The notes: generated by a model not told the origin, from the letters alone. Shown: positions 46,453 through 57,954, counted from the stretch's first letter. The stretch: 64,000 nucleotides of DNA from Poecilobothrus nobilitatus (GCA_947095535.1 OX352772.1:254115597-254179596); one strand, 5' to 3'. Made by a program: numbers and translations.

Positions 46453-48482
46453 CTATTTTAAAATATTATACAATTATGTTTTTTTAAATAATTTAAAACA
46501 ATTTTATTTATAGGTTTTCTTTAATTACATGTGCATTTAATTAAAGAACAATACTTTGTAACACCTTATGAATAAAATAAAGCATATTGCGTATAACTAA
46601 AAATTGATTATAGGTATACATAAACTTTTTTATAAACACAAAAATAATACAAAAACAGTTTTTGTATGATTTTTGTGTGATTCTTAATTCACTTATTTTT
46701 CTTGTTTTCATTTTAATTTTTATTTTAAGTTTTCATTATTAAACGAAATCAGTTTGCCGTGCAATTATTCCCTCAACATATTGAAATTGGATTTGATGGC
46801 TAATGGTTTAACACGTAGTTTATTAACCGAGAGAGTGGGGGTTCAAATCCTGCACTGATACCAAGTTTTATTAATTGAAAACAAATCCCCTTGCTACCAA
46901 ATATAAGTAGTTTAAATATACATAAAATATAATGTAAATAAAATAACTAATATTAACACATAATTTAATGTTATTCGATCTATAAATCCTTTAATAGCCG
47001 ATGGTTTTGTAATATTGAATTATCCTATGTGCGTACTGCTTTGTACTAATATAAATAAATAAAAAAAAACATTTTGAAATGTTAGCTTCTAACTCAAATT
47101 TTATAGTATTTTACAGTTTTTTTTCACTATTTATATAGCAAACTCTCAAAAAATAATAAAAGCTTTTTTTAGTATAAAAGTAGATTGAAGGCATTTATTC
47201 AAACTCATATGTATCTGAACATACATATGTATGTATGAATGAAAAAATTAAGTTTTAAAATTTATTTTTACTAAACGATCTAAATTAGATAGAATTTTAA
47301 GGATCAAGTATATAAATTTTTCCAGATTACATCTACTTTATTAAGTAGAGCCAAGCCAAGTGCTTTTCCGCCTCATGGCTTGAATAATTATTGTAGACTG
47401 TGAACTAACTCCTAACACACAAAATGCAACTAAATGTTAAGGAAAATAAAACGCAAACCGGAAAAATTCAAATTTAAACTTTTGATAATAAAAAAGCTTT
47501 TATTAATATTTTAAAAATAAAGTTATACTTTGAACTCTAAAATACTCATAATATTTGTATAAAAAATTATCGTAAAAATGGAGTGCCTATGTAGATTATT
47601 CAAATATATTTCAATTTATTTTAATATTCAAGTAAATATTAATTTTTTCAAACAGGATTTTTTTTAATTTCACCTTATTAATAATAACAAGTCATATAAA
47701 AAATAATAGAATTTTAAATAGAAAATAAAAACATGATACATTCACATATTAATTTTTAAAATAACTCAAGCTTTTACATATAGAAAGCTAACATGTGTAA
47801 TACAAAGCTTAAGTAATTTTTATATACATAGATATTTATTTAATAAAAAATATGTTTTCATAACGCATTAAAAATATTTTGAAAAGCTCAGTATAAAGTA
47901 ATTTAATTTCAAAAATGAGCTTTACGGTATACATTATGTACAATTCTACTGTAAAAAAAACTGGCACATAAATGAAATCGCTATGATTTATACACCTAAT
48001 TATACCTTTTTATGTTGTAATTTATAATTATAAATTACAAATAATTAATGTTTTTTAAAAAGCAAATATATAAAATAAGCTTACTTTTGATTCACATATT
48101 TCAATGCAAATACTAATGTATGTGTGCAAAACTCTTTGTACATGTTTTATAACATAAAAAAGATGGATAGTAGGTGAATAGCGAGATATTTTCACACTTG
48201 AGTTGTGATGTAGTTATTTTCTTACATTAATGTGACGAATTAGGAAAATATTGTATTTATTGTACGTTAGGGTTCGTGATTCAATTAGAACAAGATAAAA
48301 ATCAATATAAACGCCATTACAAAAAAAAAAAATATTAGACATATTAGGTATCTATCTATGTATACGAAATTACCTATAAATTGGAAAGTTGTGTATATTT
48401 GAAATATTCGAAAACGTCTAAAAAATCATACTAAAATATTATTCAAAGACACTTTAATTTATATAAACAAAAGTATTCTTAC
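46453..48482 (-). other. Intron between the two candidate exons
   Basis: A 2030-bp AT-rich stretch with a GT donor (48481-48482 on the complement, GTAAGA context) and AG end at 46453-46454. It contains the SINE at 46788-47067 in opposite orientation and short AT repeats. No other coding sequence is seen. Confidence 0.4.
46788..47067 (+). mobile_element. tRNA-derived SINE, 280 bp
   Basis: An A-box-like TGGCTAATGG at 46797-46806 and a B-box GGTTCAAATCC at 46840-46850 form an RNA polymerase III promoter spaced as in tRNA genes. The body is followed by an A-rich tail (47050-47067, ataaataaataaaaaaa). Flanks AACATATTGAAAT (46775-46787) and AACATTTTGAAAT (47068-47080) are a 13-bp target duplication with one mismatch. 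No full cloverleaf can be drawn (acceptor arms do not pair), which argues against a functional tRNA. Confidence 0.65.
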
Positions 48483-48669
48483 CAGGACTAGAATTTTGAT
48501 TAAAATGATTCCCATTAGTTTGATAGCGCTGAACATGATTATCTTGTAATCCAACAGATCCATTCAGAGTTGGTGTAGAGAATGCTCCTTGTGTTTGATT
48601 TTCATGACTAAATTTTGCCGCAAATTGATGAATACCAGAAAACGGTCCACCAAATGCTGAGAAATTCAT
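48483..48669 (-). CDS. Candidate host gene, first coding exon (62 codons)
   Basis: An ATG at 48667-48669 (complement) in a good insect start context (AACC-ATG-A) opens MNFSAFGGPFSGIHQFAAKF, SHENQTQGAFSTPTLNGSVG, then an Asn/Gln-rich end (HVQRYQTNGNHFNQNSSP). The exon ends in phase 1 at G|GTAAGA, a strong donor. Composition is unlike the TE relics around it: balanced, low-charge, with FGG and Asn/Gln stretches as in disordered N-termini of nuclear or RNA-binding proteins. An in-frame TTG further upstream exists, but the ATG is preferred. The function is unknown; it could be a pseudo-exon. Confidence 0.5.
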
Positions 48670-49700
48670 GGTTAAAATTTTTCTGCTTAATTTCAACAAT
48701 ATTTATATAATTATCCTTTATTTTATGTATGTGTGTATGTATGTATCATACGAGCATAAAGTTGGTTTCTATTTTCACAACTGGTTGAGAAAAAATTATA
48801 TTGTTGAAATAGTAGTTTTAAATATTATAAACCCACCAAATTCTTTTTTTTAAGTGCGTATATGCATTTAAAAAAAGTATTTTTTTATTTTACTTTAAGA
48901 CGTCCATGACATTTTCCATAAGTAATGGTTGCTGGGATGGGATGAGGTAAATCTATATTAATTTTTTAAAAATCAAATATGTACATACATTGTATGTGCA
49001 AATATTAAAAAAATTTAATAAGGTAACTGTTTTAAATTTAGAAACACTTTATAAAAAAAAATTAGTTTTTTCTAACGTTACTTTATAAATCGTAAATTTT
49101 TAACATTTCGCAAAACCTTTAATAAGAGCAATTCTCTTTTGAAAATTAATTAAAATTGTTAAAGGCTGTAATTTATTATTAGTTTACTAATGGTCTGCTG
49201 TTTCCAATAACCAAATTTATTTTTTTATCAAGGACTATTTCCTATTTTAATATTTGATAATACACAATAATGATAAAAAAAACAAAAAACAAGAAAAACT
49301 ATTTATTTTAATTTAACCGGCTTAACACCTTAAAAAGTTAAAATATTCACCCAAAAACCAAAGAATAAGAAAGCCGATTTCTTTAAAACTGAACTGAATC
49401 TGAATGAATACAAATGGCAAAGCATTAACAATGCAAGCAAAGCAATAAATTAATATTTTTAAAATGCCAAATTCTGCAATGGCAATACTTAAATTTTTTA
49501 TTTTATTAAATTTAGAAGTCCTTTCTAAACACAATTAAGTGATGAACGAATAATATAAAGAAATACATAACGAAAATTTCAACTATGATAATATTATATA
49601 AAAATACATATATTTATACATTCCTTATATATTTCCCTATATTCCAGGTAGCCTGCTCACGACTAGGTTAGCATACGTTTCATACACTCTTTTAACGTAT
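48670..49700. other. AT-rich sequence upstream of the candidate gene
   Basis: It would contain the 5' untranslated region and promoter of the candidate gene. No convincing TATA box, initiator or TE was recognised. A short 'tatgtatgtgtgtatgtatgtat' run occurs near 48725. Confidence 0.3.
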
Positions 49701-49701
49701 A

Positions 49702-50305
49702 AGACTGGTATTCATGAGAAATTTCGTGAACATTATCGCTATTTTAAAAAGAGAAAAACAGAGAAAAAAATATATACGCAGATATATTGTTGATAAAATA
49801 CTTCTCTTAAGAATTTATAGACGATATTCAGCTAATTTATGGACGATATTCAGCAAAATAAACAAATCGTTAAACGATACTTTTATGAAGTTTTCTCTTT
49901 TACACACGCGTCATTTTAGTATCTTCTGCCTATGTTCTAATATTTTCTTGGATATTTTTTTCTCATGAGAACCAGCCTTTATTTTTTTTATATGAAGTTG
50001 TCAATACAATTTGAAACATATATGTATATAGAAAGAGAAAAAAATATAGTGTATTACCAATGTGAAAGAGGGAGAAAAAAATATATATTCCGAAATATCG
50101 TTGATAAAATCAGATAAAATACTTCTCTAAAGAATTTATAGGCGACATTCAGCTAATTTATGGACCATATTCAGCAAAATAAAAATATCGTTGAACGACA
50201 TTTTTATAGTTTTCTCTTATACAGATGCCATTTTTGTATCTTCTGCCTAAGCTCTAACATTTTCGTAGATATTTTTTTCACATGAAAACCAGTCTTTAAT
50301 ATCAT
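49702..50305. repeat. Two diverged direct copies of a short element with imperfect TIRs
   Basis: 49702-49978 begins 'aagactggtattcatgagaa' and ends with its inverted counterpart 'ttctcatgagaaccagcctt'. About 50060-50300 repeats most of the interior ('gttgataaaat', 'cttctctaaagaatttata', 'tatcttctgcctaa') in the same orientation and ends 'cacatgaaaaccagtcttt'. They look like two MITE-like copies about 320 bp apart. There is no coding capacity. Confidence 0.55.
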
Positions 50306-50689
50306 TAGTTTATAGTTAGTTTTTGTGAGGCAGTTGTTAATTTCATTTTTTTTTATATTATAAACTAAATAATAATGTATATAACATATATAAAATAATA
50401 ATATATAATAAAACTAAACAATATTGTTTTCACAAGCCCTGATATAGATAAAGGGAATTAAAATAGTGGTAAAGTTCTTTTAAAAATGTGCACGTATTCT
50501 TATAGAAATAGTAAAAAATTAAATAGTGGTAAAGCATAAACCTTAATAACTCAAAAAATAAACATTTTTTCAAATTTCTTCCAAGGCCACCATAAAATTT
50601 CATCTTTTGATGTATTCAAATTTAAAATATTTTTAAATGTTGCAGGGTCAAACGTCCCATGAGACCTCTAAAACCCTTTTAATTTAGAT

Positions 50690-51330
50690 TGTCTCATATT
50701 AATATCATATAAATATTATGTAATAGGCGAATAACTCTGATTTTGAATCCACCTCTAAAACCCTTCTAATTCAGAATTTTGAGCATACATATAAATATAT
50801 ATTTTGTACAAAACGTATAACTCTGATTATAAATCCATCTCTAAAACCCTTCTAATTCAAAATCGCGCATATGCATACATATATATATAAATATTTTCTA
50901 AAGAGTTATACTGATTTTGAATTCAACTTTAAAATTTTTCCTAATTCAGAATATTGCATACACATATATTTAAAAAAAAATTTGGAAAAGAAATATAACC
51001 CTGATTTCGTAACCTACTCTAAAATCCCTTCTAATTCATTTATATATACATATTCTGGAAAAAGGGAGATACGAATGTATGTGTCAGATTCTGAATTAGA
51101 AGAGATTTTAGAGTAGGCTATAAAATCAGAGTTCTCCTTTATCCATTATATAATTGAATTAGGACAGATATTAGAGGGGTTACTATCCAAAGACTGTGTT
51201 TCTTGTGACTGTATTTCATTAGCCTGTATTTTCATTTGCCTGTATTTCATTTGCCTGTATTTTCATTTGCCTGCATTATTATTTGCCTGTATTTTCATTT
51301 GCCTGTATTTCATATTATAAATAAATATAC
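50690..51330. repeat. Degenerate ~100-bp satellite, left arm
   Basis: At least four monomers carry 'aactctgattttgaatcca' followed by 'ctctaaaacccttctaattcagaat' variants and an AT-rich 'acatacatatatataaatatt' spacer (starts near 50725, 50815, 50905 and 50995). The arm closes with a mini-satellite of 'tttgcctgtattttca' at about 51221-51313. The right arm repeats these in reverse complement. Confidence 0.65.
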
Positions 51331-51339
51331 TATATAAAT

Positions 51340-51900
51340 ATTCCGTAAAAGACGCACAATTTTGATTTTGAATTCACTAAAGCCCCTCCTAATTCAGATT
51401 CTTACATATACATATATATAAATATTCTGAAAAAAACGTAAAGCCCTATTTTTGAATGCAACTTTAAAATCTCTTCTAATTTAGAATGAAATACAGACAA
51501 AATATATATAAGCGAATGAAATAGAGGCAAGTGAAATATAGGCAAACGATACTACGGCACATGGAATGCAGGCAAATGAAATACAGTCGAATAAGTTGCA
51601 TTTTAAATTACTCACAAAATCAGGGTTATACGCCTTTTCCAGAATATATATATGTATATGAGATTCTGAATAAGGAGGGATTTTAGAGTTGGCTACAACA
51701 TCAGGGTTATACGCTTTTTCCAGAATGTATATAAAAAGTTTTAATTCTAAATTCGCTCATAATTCAGACATACATACACATATGCATACATATCCATACG
51801 AAATATATTTAAATATATGGAAAATAAATAATGTAGTAGATTACAAAATCAGAGTTTTTCTAGAGTTTTTCAGAATTTTTCTAGAATATGTATTTAGAAA
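51340..51900. repeat. Degenerate ~100-bp satellite, second part with inverted orientation
   Basis: It contains further forward monomers (about 51360-51480), then 'gaaatacagtc'/'gcaaatgaaatacag' units (51486-51592), which are the reverse complement of the left-arm mini-satellite. Inverted monomers follow ('agattctgaataaggaggga', 'ttttagagttggctacaaca', 'tcagggttatacgctttttc'). The whole forms an imperfect fold-back structure. Confidence 0.6.
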
Positions 51901-51919
51901 CATAAATATAAAGATGTAA

Positions 51920-52600
51920 ACATATATTCTTTTTTACATTTTTTCCAATGGTTTTTGCATTCAACAGAGCTTTTTTATCGACAATGTTCGTTTCAATATT
52001 TTTGTTTCAATAAATCGACCCACAACCGAAATAAAAAACATTAAAGGGAATTATGATAAGAAAACAGCTTTGAGATTTTGAATTTTATGCTTTTGTATTT
52101 GGGATTTCCTGGCTAACCCCAATAATTCATTTAAATTTTAAAATATTATGAAATTTTTTTTTTTTTTAATTATTTATGTACATAAGTATACAATATAATT
52201 ATTATTATTAAATGAAGTATTGAAATAAAGAAAAAATAGTACTATTAACTTTATAGTAAATAAAATATTAAATAAAAATGAAGTGTTAACTAATATAAAT
52301 ACAAACTAAATACAAACTAAATACAAACAATAAATATTAACTAAAATAAATACATACATAAAATTCAAATGAATATACAATACTATAAAATATTAAAACA
52401 GTCAAAGACTGGCTTTTTTCACTGACATCAAAAATGTTTTACTAATTTTCTTGACTTCTTTTTTTTTAAAACGTTACTAAAAAATACGAATTGAAATTTA
52501 ATTGTTTAACAGCAAAAAAGAAAAAAATACAATTTTAATTAAGCTATAAATATGAAAACTGGATATTAATTTAAAATTTCTTACCTCATTCGCACGATAA
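51920..52600. other. AT-rich interval without gene
   Basis: Only low-complexity A/T sequence and a short tandem 'actaaatacaa' run at about 52295-52335 are seen. Confidence 0.5.
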
Positions 52601-52608
52601 TTTTTAAT

Positions 52609-53458
52609 AAAGGGTCTTTCAAAAGTTGGCGTATAATATATTATATGTCATTTTGACAGTTGAAGATTTGCCATTTATAAAAATGGAGTCGTATACATTA
52701 CAACAACGTGTTGAAATTATTGAACTATTTTATGAAGATGGTCGTTCTGTAAGAAATGTATTTCGCAAATTACGCGATGTTTATGGTCGACATAATCGTC
52801 CAACTGACTAACAAATTGATAATTTTGTGCGGAAATTTCAAGAAACTGGTGCAGTACAAAATCGAGAAAGACATCAGAATGCTCGTGCCGAAACATCAGA
52901 ATGGTCGTACAAGAAAATATTGGTACTGTATAGTGTTACAGCTGACCCCACTATGTCAATTTGCCTACATTCACAAAAAAGATGATCCAAGAAAAGGCAA
53001 CGCATCCACAAAGAGTCACTGTTGGGTTACATTGTGGTCTGACGGTGTGATTGGTCCGTACTTTTTCGGAAATGATGCTGGAAGAGCCATAGCCATTAAC
53101 GGTACCAGATATTGCGACATGTGGTTTCAACAAGATGGGGCTACGTGTCATGCAGCCAGGGAAACACTTATTGCATACAAAGTTTCCAGACCGTGTTATT
53201 TCCAGATTCGGTGACGTGAATTGGCCTTCAAAATTTGACACCGTTAGAGTTCTTTCTCTGGGGCTATGTGAAAGGATAGGTCTACAAAGATAATCCTCGA
53301 AACGTTGTAGCATTGAAAATTAGAATCATAATAAAAAATTATTCGAGGTATTGCTGAGAGAGAGCCGCAACTATGCCAGAATGTGAAATGTTTGTTTCCC
53401 ACAATTTTAAAAAAATAAGACGGATTGAAACTTTTGCTTGAAAGCGCATCTAAAATTT
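52609..53458 (+). pseudogene. Tc1/mariner (DUF4817 type) transposase relic
   Basis: From ATG at 52683 it reads MESYTLQQRVEIIELFYEDG and RSVRNVFRKLRDVYGRHNRP (the DUF4817 helix-turn-helix). After a stop it continues NFVRKFQETGAVQNRERHQN, then a deletion, then SHCWVTLWSDGVIGPYFFGN and INGTRYCDM fused by another deletion to WFQQDGATCHAARETL (second catalytic Asp region of DDE_3). Frame-shifted C-terminal text follows (FPDRVISRFGDVNWP). The left end carries 'aaagggtctttcaaaagtt', and the same 15 bp restart at 53459 in direct orientation, probably the start of another copy. It belongs to the same family as 45000-45430. Confidence 0.8.
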
Positions 53459-53649
53459 AAAGGGTCTTTCAAATTGAGCTTTGAAAAGTAAATAATTAAA
53501 AGACATAAAATTGAATTGAAACTTGAAAAGTTTTTATTTATTTTTGAAGTACAATGTTTGCCATTTATACTCTGAAAATGATATCTCCCATGTGACCACC
53601 TCTTACGCCTCTACAGTACCTGATTCTATTATCAAAATTTTCAGAGGCA

Positions 53650-54300
53650 GTGGCGGAGAGAATGCTAAAGGAAGATATAACTGTGGCACTAATTCAGGAG
53701 CCCAGTACAATGAAAGACCAACCAACAGGTTGCGATAAGAAACATTTCAGGTGTTTCTATTGCTGCGACAATGGTAGGCCCAGAACTTGCATTATAATTA
53801 GAAATGTACTAAAAGCTATTTCCATTTCACAGCTCAATATTAAGGATACGACCACCATATTAACGGAATGGAATGTAGAAGGGAGCAAAGTGACCATCAT
53901 CTTGGCATCGGTGTACCTGTCGTACGATGAACAAGAGCCACCGCCGACGAAATGGCCCTGATTGTGGGCTGTGATGCTAACTCACACAACACAGTGTGGG
54001 GCAGCACTAACGTCAACAACGGAAGTAAATCACTTTTAGAATATATATGTACAACGAACCTGCTGATTCTGAATAAAGGTAATGTTCCAATCTTTATAAA
54101 CAGAAACTGCAGAGAAGTTATAGATATAAATTTAGCCAGTAATGGTATAGGCAATATAATTAAGAATTGGCATGTATCGGAGGATTGGAATCAATTTAGA
54201 TCGTGTCTTAGAGAAAAATTGAACTCGAGACTGAAAATTCAAAAAACTGTACAAACTAACTGGACAAAGAAATCGAGTTTGTAACAACGGCAATAAGCGA
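53650..54300 (+). pseudogene. LOA-like APE-type endonuclease domain
   Basis: It reads LKEDITVALIQEPSTMKD (the Q-E-P catalytic block), GRPRTCIIIRNVLKA, SKVTIILASVYLSYDE, then after a frameshift LIVGCDANSHNTVWGS (the G-D-x-N/A-x-H block), SLLEYICTTNLLILNKGN, CREVIDINLASNGIG and IIKNWHVSEDW. The final S-D-H motif that should follow is deleted. This endonuclease nicks target DNA to prime reverse transcription; this copy cannot. Confidence 0.78.
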
Positions 54301-54479
54301 ATCATATGAAAGCTCATGTCCACTGATACGCATAGCTAAACGATATAAGCAAAGGTGGATGAACAGAAACCTGATGGAAGTCAGGAAAAAAATTAGGAAA
54401 TTTCTCAATAAAGCAATGAACACCCAAGATATACGCATTGGGAGGATTATAGGAAAGCACTCAAATATTTCACAAAAGA

Positions 54480-55480
54480 GTGCAGATCCGAAAAAAGGAG
54501 GCTCTGGAGGGAATTTACAGAGCAAATAGAAAAGTTAGTAATGCCTCAAAATTGAGGAAGATCCTCTCTAAAGGGCATACGCAACAAGAGCTACTAGAAA
54601 AAGAAGACGGAAGCATTTCAATAAGCATGGACGAATCACTTGAAATATTATTGTCTAAAAACTTTCCGGACAGCGATACGCTTGTAAGGCCAAGGGAAAG
54701 GGATGATTTAGAACAAAGTATAGCAAGAACAGACGAGATGACGGCTAGAGTCGATCAAATCGTCAAGGATAAGAAATTATCCTGGGCTCTTAATTCCTTT
54801 GAACCATATAAATCTCCAAGGCCCGATAACGTCTATTCGAAACAACTCCAAGAAGGGCTTGGCATCCTAAGACCAAGACCAAAGGCTATTTACAAAACCT
54901 GTCTTAGAGTAGGCTACACGCCAAAAATATGGAGGGAGTCGAAAGTGATTTTTCTCCCGAAACCGAACAAGACGTGCTATAGGAAGCAAACGCTTACAGA
55001 CCGATAAGCCTGCCTTTATTCCTCTTAAAAGGATTGGAAAGGATAATAGAACTGAAGATAAGAAACCCAAGGTTATCGTGCTATCAACATGCATATTAAG
55101 GGGAAATCAGTGGATACCGCTCTACACGAGGTTATCCACACGATAGAAGAAGGTTTTAATAAAGGTAAAGTAACCCTCGGATGCTTTATCCACATTGAGG
55201 GTGCCTTTAATAATTTCGAAATAGAAAAGGTTCTTGAAAGTATGAAAAGTAGAAATATTGAAGACCTTTTGCTCAGGTTCACTAAATCCATGCTGAGCAA
55301 TAGAATAGCAATTTCTAACTTTGGTACGGCCGTAAAGAGAAAAACAATCTTAAGAGGCACACCGCAAGGAGGTATCCTATCGCCATTACTATGGCTTATA
55401 GTAGTGGATAAGCTTTTAGCCGGCCAACACAATAGACACAATGTAAAGGGCAATCAACATAACCATAGATTGGGCTGAGT
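54480..55480 (+). pseudogene. LOA-like reverse transcriptase, motif C deleted
   Basis: It reads KEALEGIYRANRKVSNASKL, ISMDESLEILLSKNFPDSDT, FEPYKSPRPDNVYSKQLQEG, VGYTPKIWRESKVIFLPKPN, then after a frameshift KGKSVDTALHEVIHTIEEG, motif A (TLGCFIHIEGAFNNFE, usually LDIEGAFDN), and motif B (RGTPQGGILSPLLWLIVVD). The sequence then jumps to INITIDWAES-like text, so the YADD catalytic motif is gone. One catalytic Asp of motif A is also replaced by His or Asn. Confidence 0.8.
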
Positions 55481-55494
55481 CTAATAGCCTTAAA

Positions 55495-56070
55495 ATGAAT
55501 CCAAGCAAATTATGTATCTTTAGCAGAAAAAGGGATAGAAGTCTTCCACAAGCTCCACGAATAAACAATACACAATTAGAATTTACCAACTGTGTAAATT
55601 ATCTAGGAGCGTATTTGAATGATAAGCTCAGGTGGAGTAAACACCTAAATGAGAAAAAAGAAAAAGCGATAAGAGCGCTCTGGGGCTATAGAAGTGCAGT
55701 AGGTAAGACGTGGGGCCTATCGCCAAGAATCATGTACTGGATTTACACGTGTGTTATACGACCAATGATAACACACGGTTCACATGTCTGGTGGACATCC
55801 ACTAAAAAGAACAGGTACCGAAACATTCTAACGCAAATACAACGTCAGGGATGCCTTGGTATAACTGTTTCGACAAAAACAACCTCGATGAAGTCCATGG
55901 AAGCAATCCTGGATCTAGAACTGATAGAAATTCATATCCAACGACGATTCATGGATACAGCCATGAGGCTCCTCATGACAGGTAACTGGCGTAACGACAC
56001 AAGTTCGGTCGGTCATAAGGAAATTCTACAAATAGTAGAGAATGCAGGCGTAAACATACACAACCGGTAG
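55495..56070 (+). pseudogene. LOA-like RT thumb/connection
   Basis: A 191-codon open frame with FTNCVNYLGAYLNDKLRWSK, EKKEKAIRALWGYRSAVGKT, PRIMYWIYTCVIRPMITHGS, HVWW, ILTQIQRQGCLGITVS and MEAILDLELIEIHIQRRFMD. It is the best-preserved stretch of this element, matching 34281-34800 in the first copy. Confidence 0.8.
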
Positions 56071-56079
56071 GTCCGGTAA

Positions 56080-57040
56080 GTCCGGAAGCTGCTGATATGA
56101 TTGCGGGAGATCCCAGGTTAGACGGCAACTTCGGGACGGAAACAGTTCACCCGAGCCACAACAGTGCCCCTAACCAAATTGGAATAAATGTGTTCACAAA
56201 CGCTGCCAAAAAGGGCAGTAACTGTGGCATAGGTATCATATGTGATGAATTGAACATGTGAATTGCGAATACAGTGGCGTCACACGCGACTGTACGTCAG
56301 TGCGAAGCAGTCGCAATAAAATTCGCAGCCAAAGAACTACTTTGAAAATCCGGAGTAAAATCATAAACATACACATCGATTGCAAATCAATCGTTAGAAT
56401 TATGGAGGTTGGTTTGCACAAATCGAGGAAAACAATTGAGTGCTGGAAAGTCCTAAATGCGCTGGGGGAAACAAACGCAGTTAAGCTGCAGTGGATACCA
56501 GCGCACTCGAGCTACCCAGGTAACGAAATTGCAGATGTGACAACAAAATCTGCATTAAACAGACAGCTGGTGGATATAGAAGATGTAGGTATGCCGTTCT
56601 CTGCGGTAAAGTTAGCAACAAGCTACTGGGCAAAAGCCAGAGCTAAGGAAAGTTGGTGGCAATCCCTAGGTTCAATACATACGAAGGAATTCTGGGGAGA
56701 ATATAATATTAAAAAGACTCGGAAAATTCTAAAACTAAATAGAACAGATCTGAGAATATACATGGGAATTAGCTCAGGACACCCGTTGCTAAGGGTTCAC
56801 GCCGAAAGAATAGGTATAACGGAAGTGAATCTATATAGGGGATGTGGAGAAAAGGCAGAAACAGTATTTCACGTTCTGTACCAATTCCCAAACTTGAGGA
56901 CCCTAAGGCGAAGAACCTTGGAAGAGGATCAATTAGGAAACTTCTCCGAGGTGCGAATGCTCACTAAAACAATACAACTAAAATCAATACAACTTAGAAT
57001 ATACAGTATAAGGAATAGAAAATTCTGCATACGTATATAA
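56080..57040 (+). pseudogene. LOA-like RNase H and C-terminal region
   Basis: The first part reads GINVFTNAAKKGSNCGIGII with a missing catalytic Asp. The 260-codon frame (56258-57040) then gives INIHIDCKSIVRIMEVGLHK, TIECWKVLNALGETNAVKLQ, WIPAHSSYPGNEIAD (RNase H end, with S for G), then ATSYWAKARAKESWWQSLGS, GISSGHPLLRVHAERIGITE, and a C-terminal zinc-binding-like block YRGCGEKAETVFHVLYQFPN that has lost most cysteines. RNase H within ORF2 supports an I/LOA-type element. Confidence 0.78.
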
Positions 57041-57049
57041 AAATTGAAT

Positions 57050-57950
57050 TGAAAAAGTGAAGTTTTATCAATTAACTTTAATTGCCAAAATGTGCCTGTT
57101 ATTGTCAAAAAAAAAATTAAATTTCCATGACAACACAATTATTTTGTCTGTTTTGTTTAGTTTTGTTTACAAGTTTACAATTTAAATGCTGGAAAACATC
57201 GAAAAATAGGATTACCGTTTAACAGATAAGTGTAAATCATAATAAAAAAATTATAAAATTAATAATACAATGTGTAAAACCTAAATAATTTACAAATCAT
57301 GCTATTTTATATGCAGAAAATATTGTAATTTTGACAAAAGCCATGATTAAAAATATTTGTGACAGTGGCGTGTGCTATTATTATAAAAATGTAAACTTTG
57401 GTCATATTTTGATTTTTTAAATATTTAATTAAAATTTTTTTTTAATATATAAATTTATAATTCCCAACAAAAATTTAATAGTTTATTCTTTTTATTTAAA
57501 GATTTCCCAAGAATGAAGGGCTTAAATCAAAATGGATGTTAGCAATATGCATTAAATTTTAAATGGACTAGAACCAGGTACAATTGGCTATCAATGAGTC
57601 ACGTGATAAACGTATAGCTGCAGTCAAGTGTTTTGCAGTTAACACATTGCTCAAGTGACCAGCTTGCTTTTGATAAAATTAGCGTGCTGTTTTCCAGTTT
57701 GCTTATCATTAAATTGCTTTTAATTAAATCGCATAAAAATTGTATAATAAATAAATATTAAAATAAAATTGTTTGTACATTATAATGTATAATTTATAAT
57801 AGCTTTTCTAGTTAGAGTTTCCGATTCCTTTAACTGTTAGTTTATATAGTCATAAAATTAACAATAACAAAAACCCGAAAGTTTCCTTAAACCGAAAATT
57901 ATTCACAACATCTAATCCATTCTTTGTAGTCTAAAAACCAAAAAAGGAAG
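57050..57950. other. AT-rich interval without recognised gene
   Basis: There are no readable protein domains. 57540-57720 is less AT-rich ('gagtcacgtgataaacg', 'ctcaagtgaccagcttgc') and may be part of the P-like element that follows. Confidence 0.4.
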
Positions 57951-57954
57951 AAAA

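Larger units (their letters stand above)
53636..57045 (+). mobile_element. LOA/I-like LINE, copy 2 (5' truncated, inactive)
   Basis: A longer member of the family at 33436-35395. It contains endonuclease, linker, RT, thumb, RNase H and C-terminal zinc-binding-like region in order, with about ten frameshifts or stops and deletions in endonuclease and RT. The 5' end is cut in the endonuclease, and no ORF1 remains. The base composition is clearly GC-richer than its surroundings. Confidence 0.82.

Noticed and set aside
46797..46870. Functional tRNA gene
   Set aside because: A and B boxes are present, but acceptor arms do not pair and an A-rich tail with target duplications follows, so it is a SINE.
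50690..51900. Possible CRISPR-like repeat-spacer array
   Set aside because: The repeats are degenerate, occur in both orientations and have AT-rich non-unique spacers; the context is eukaryotic.
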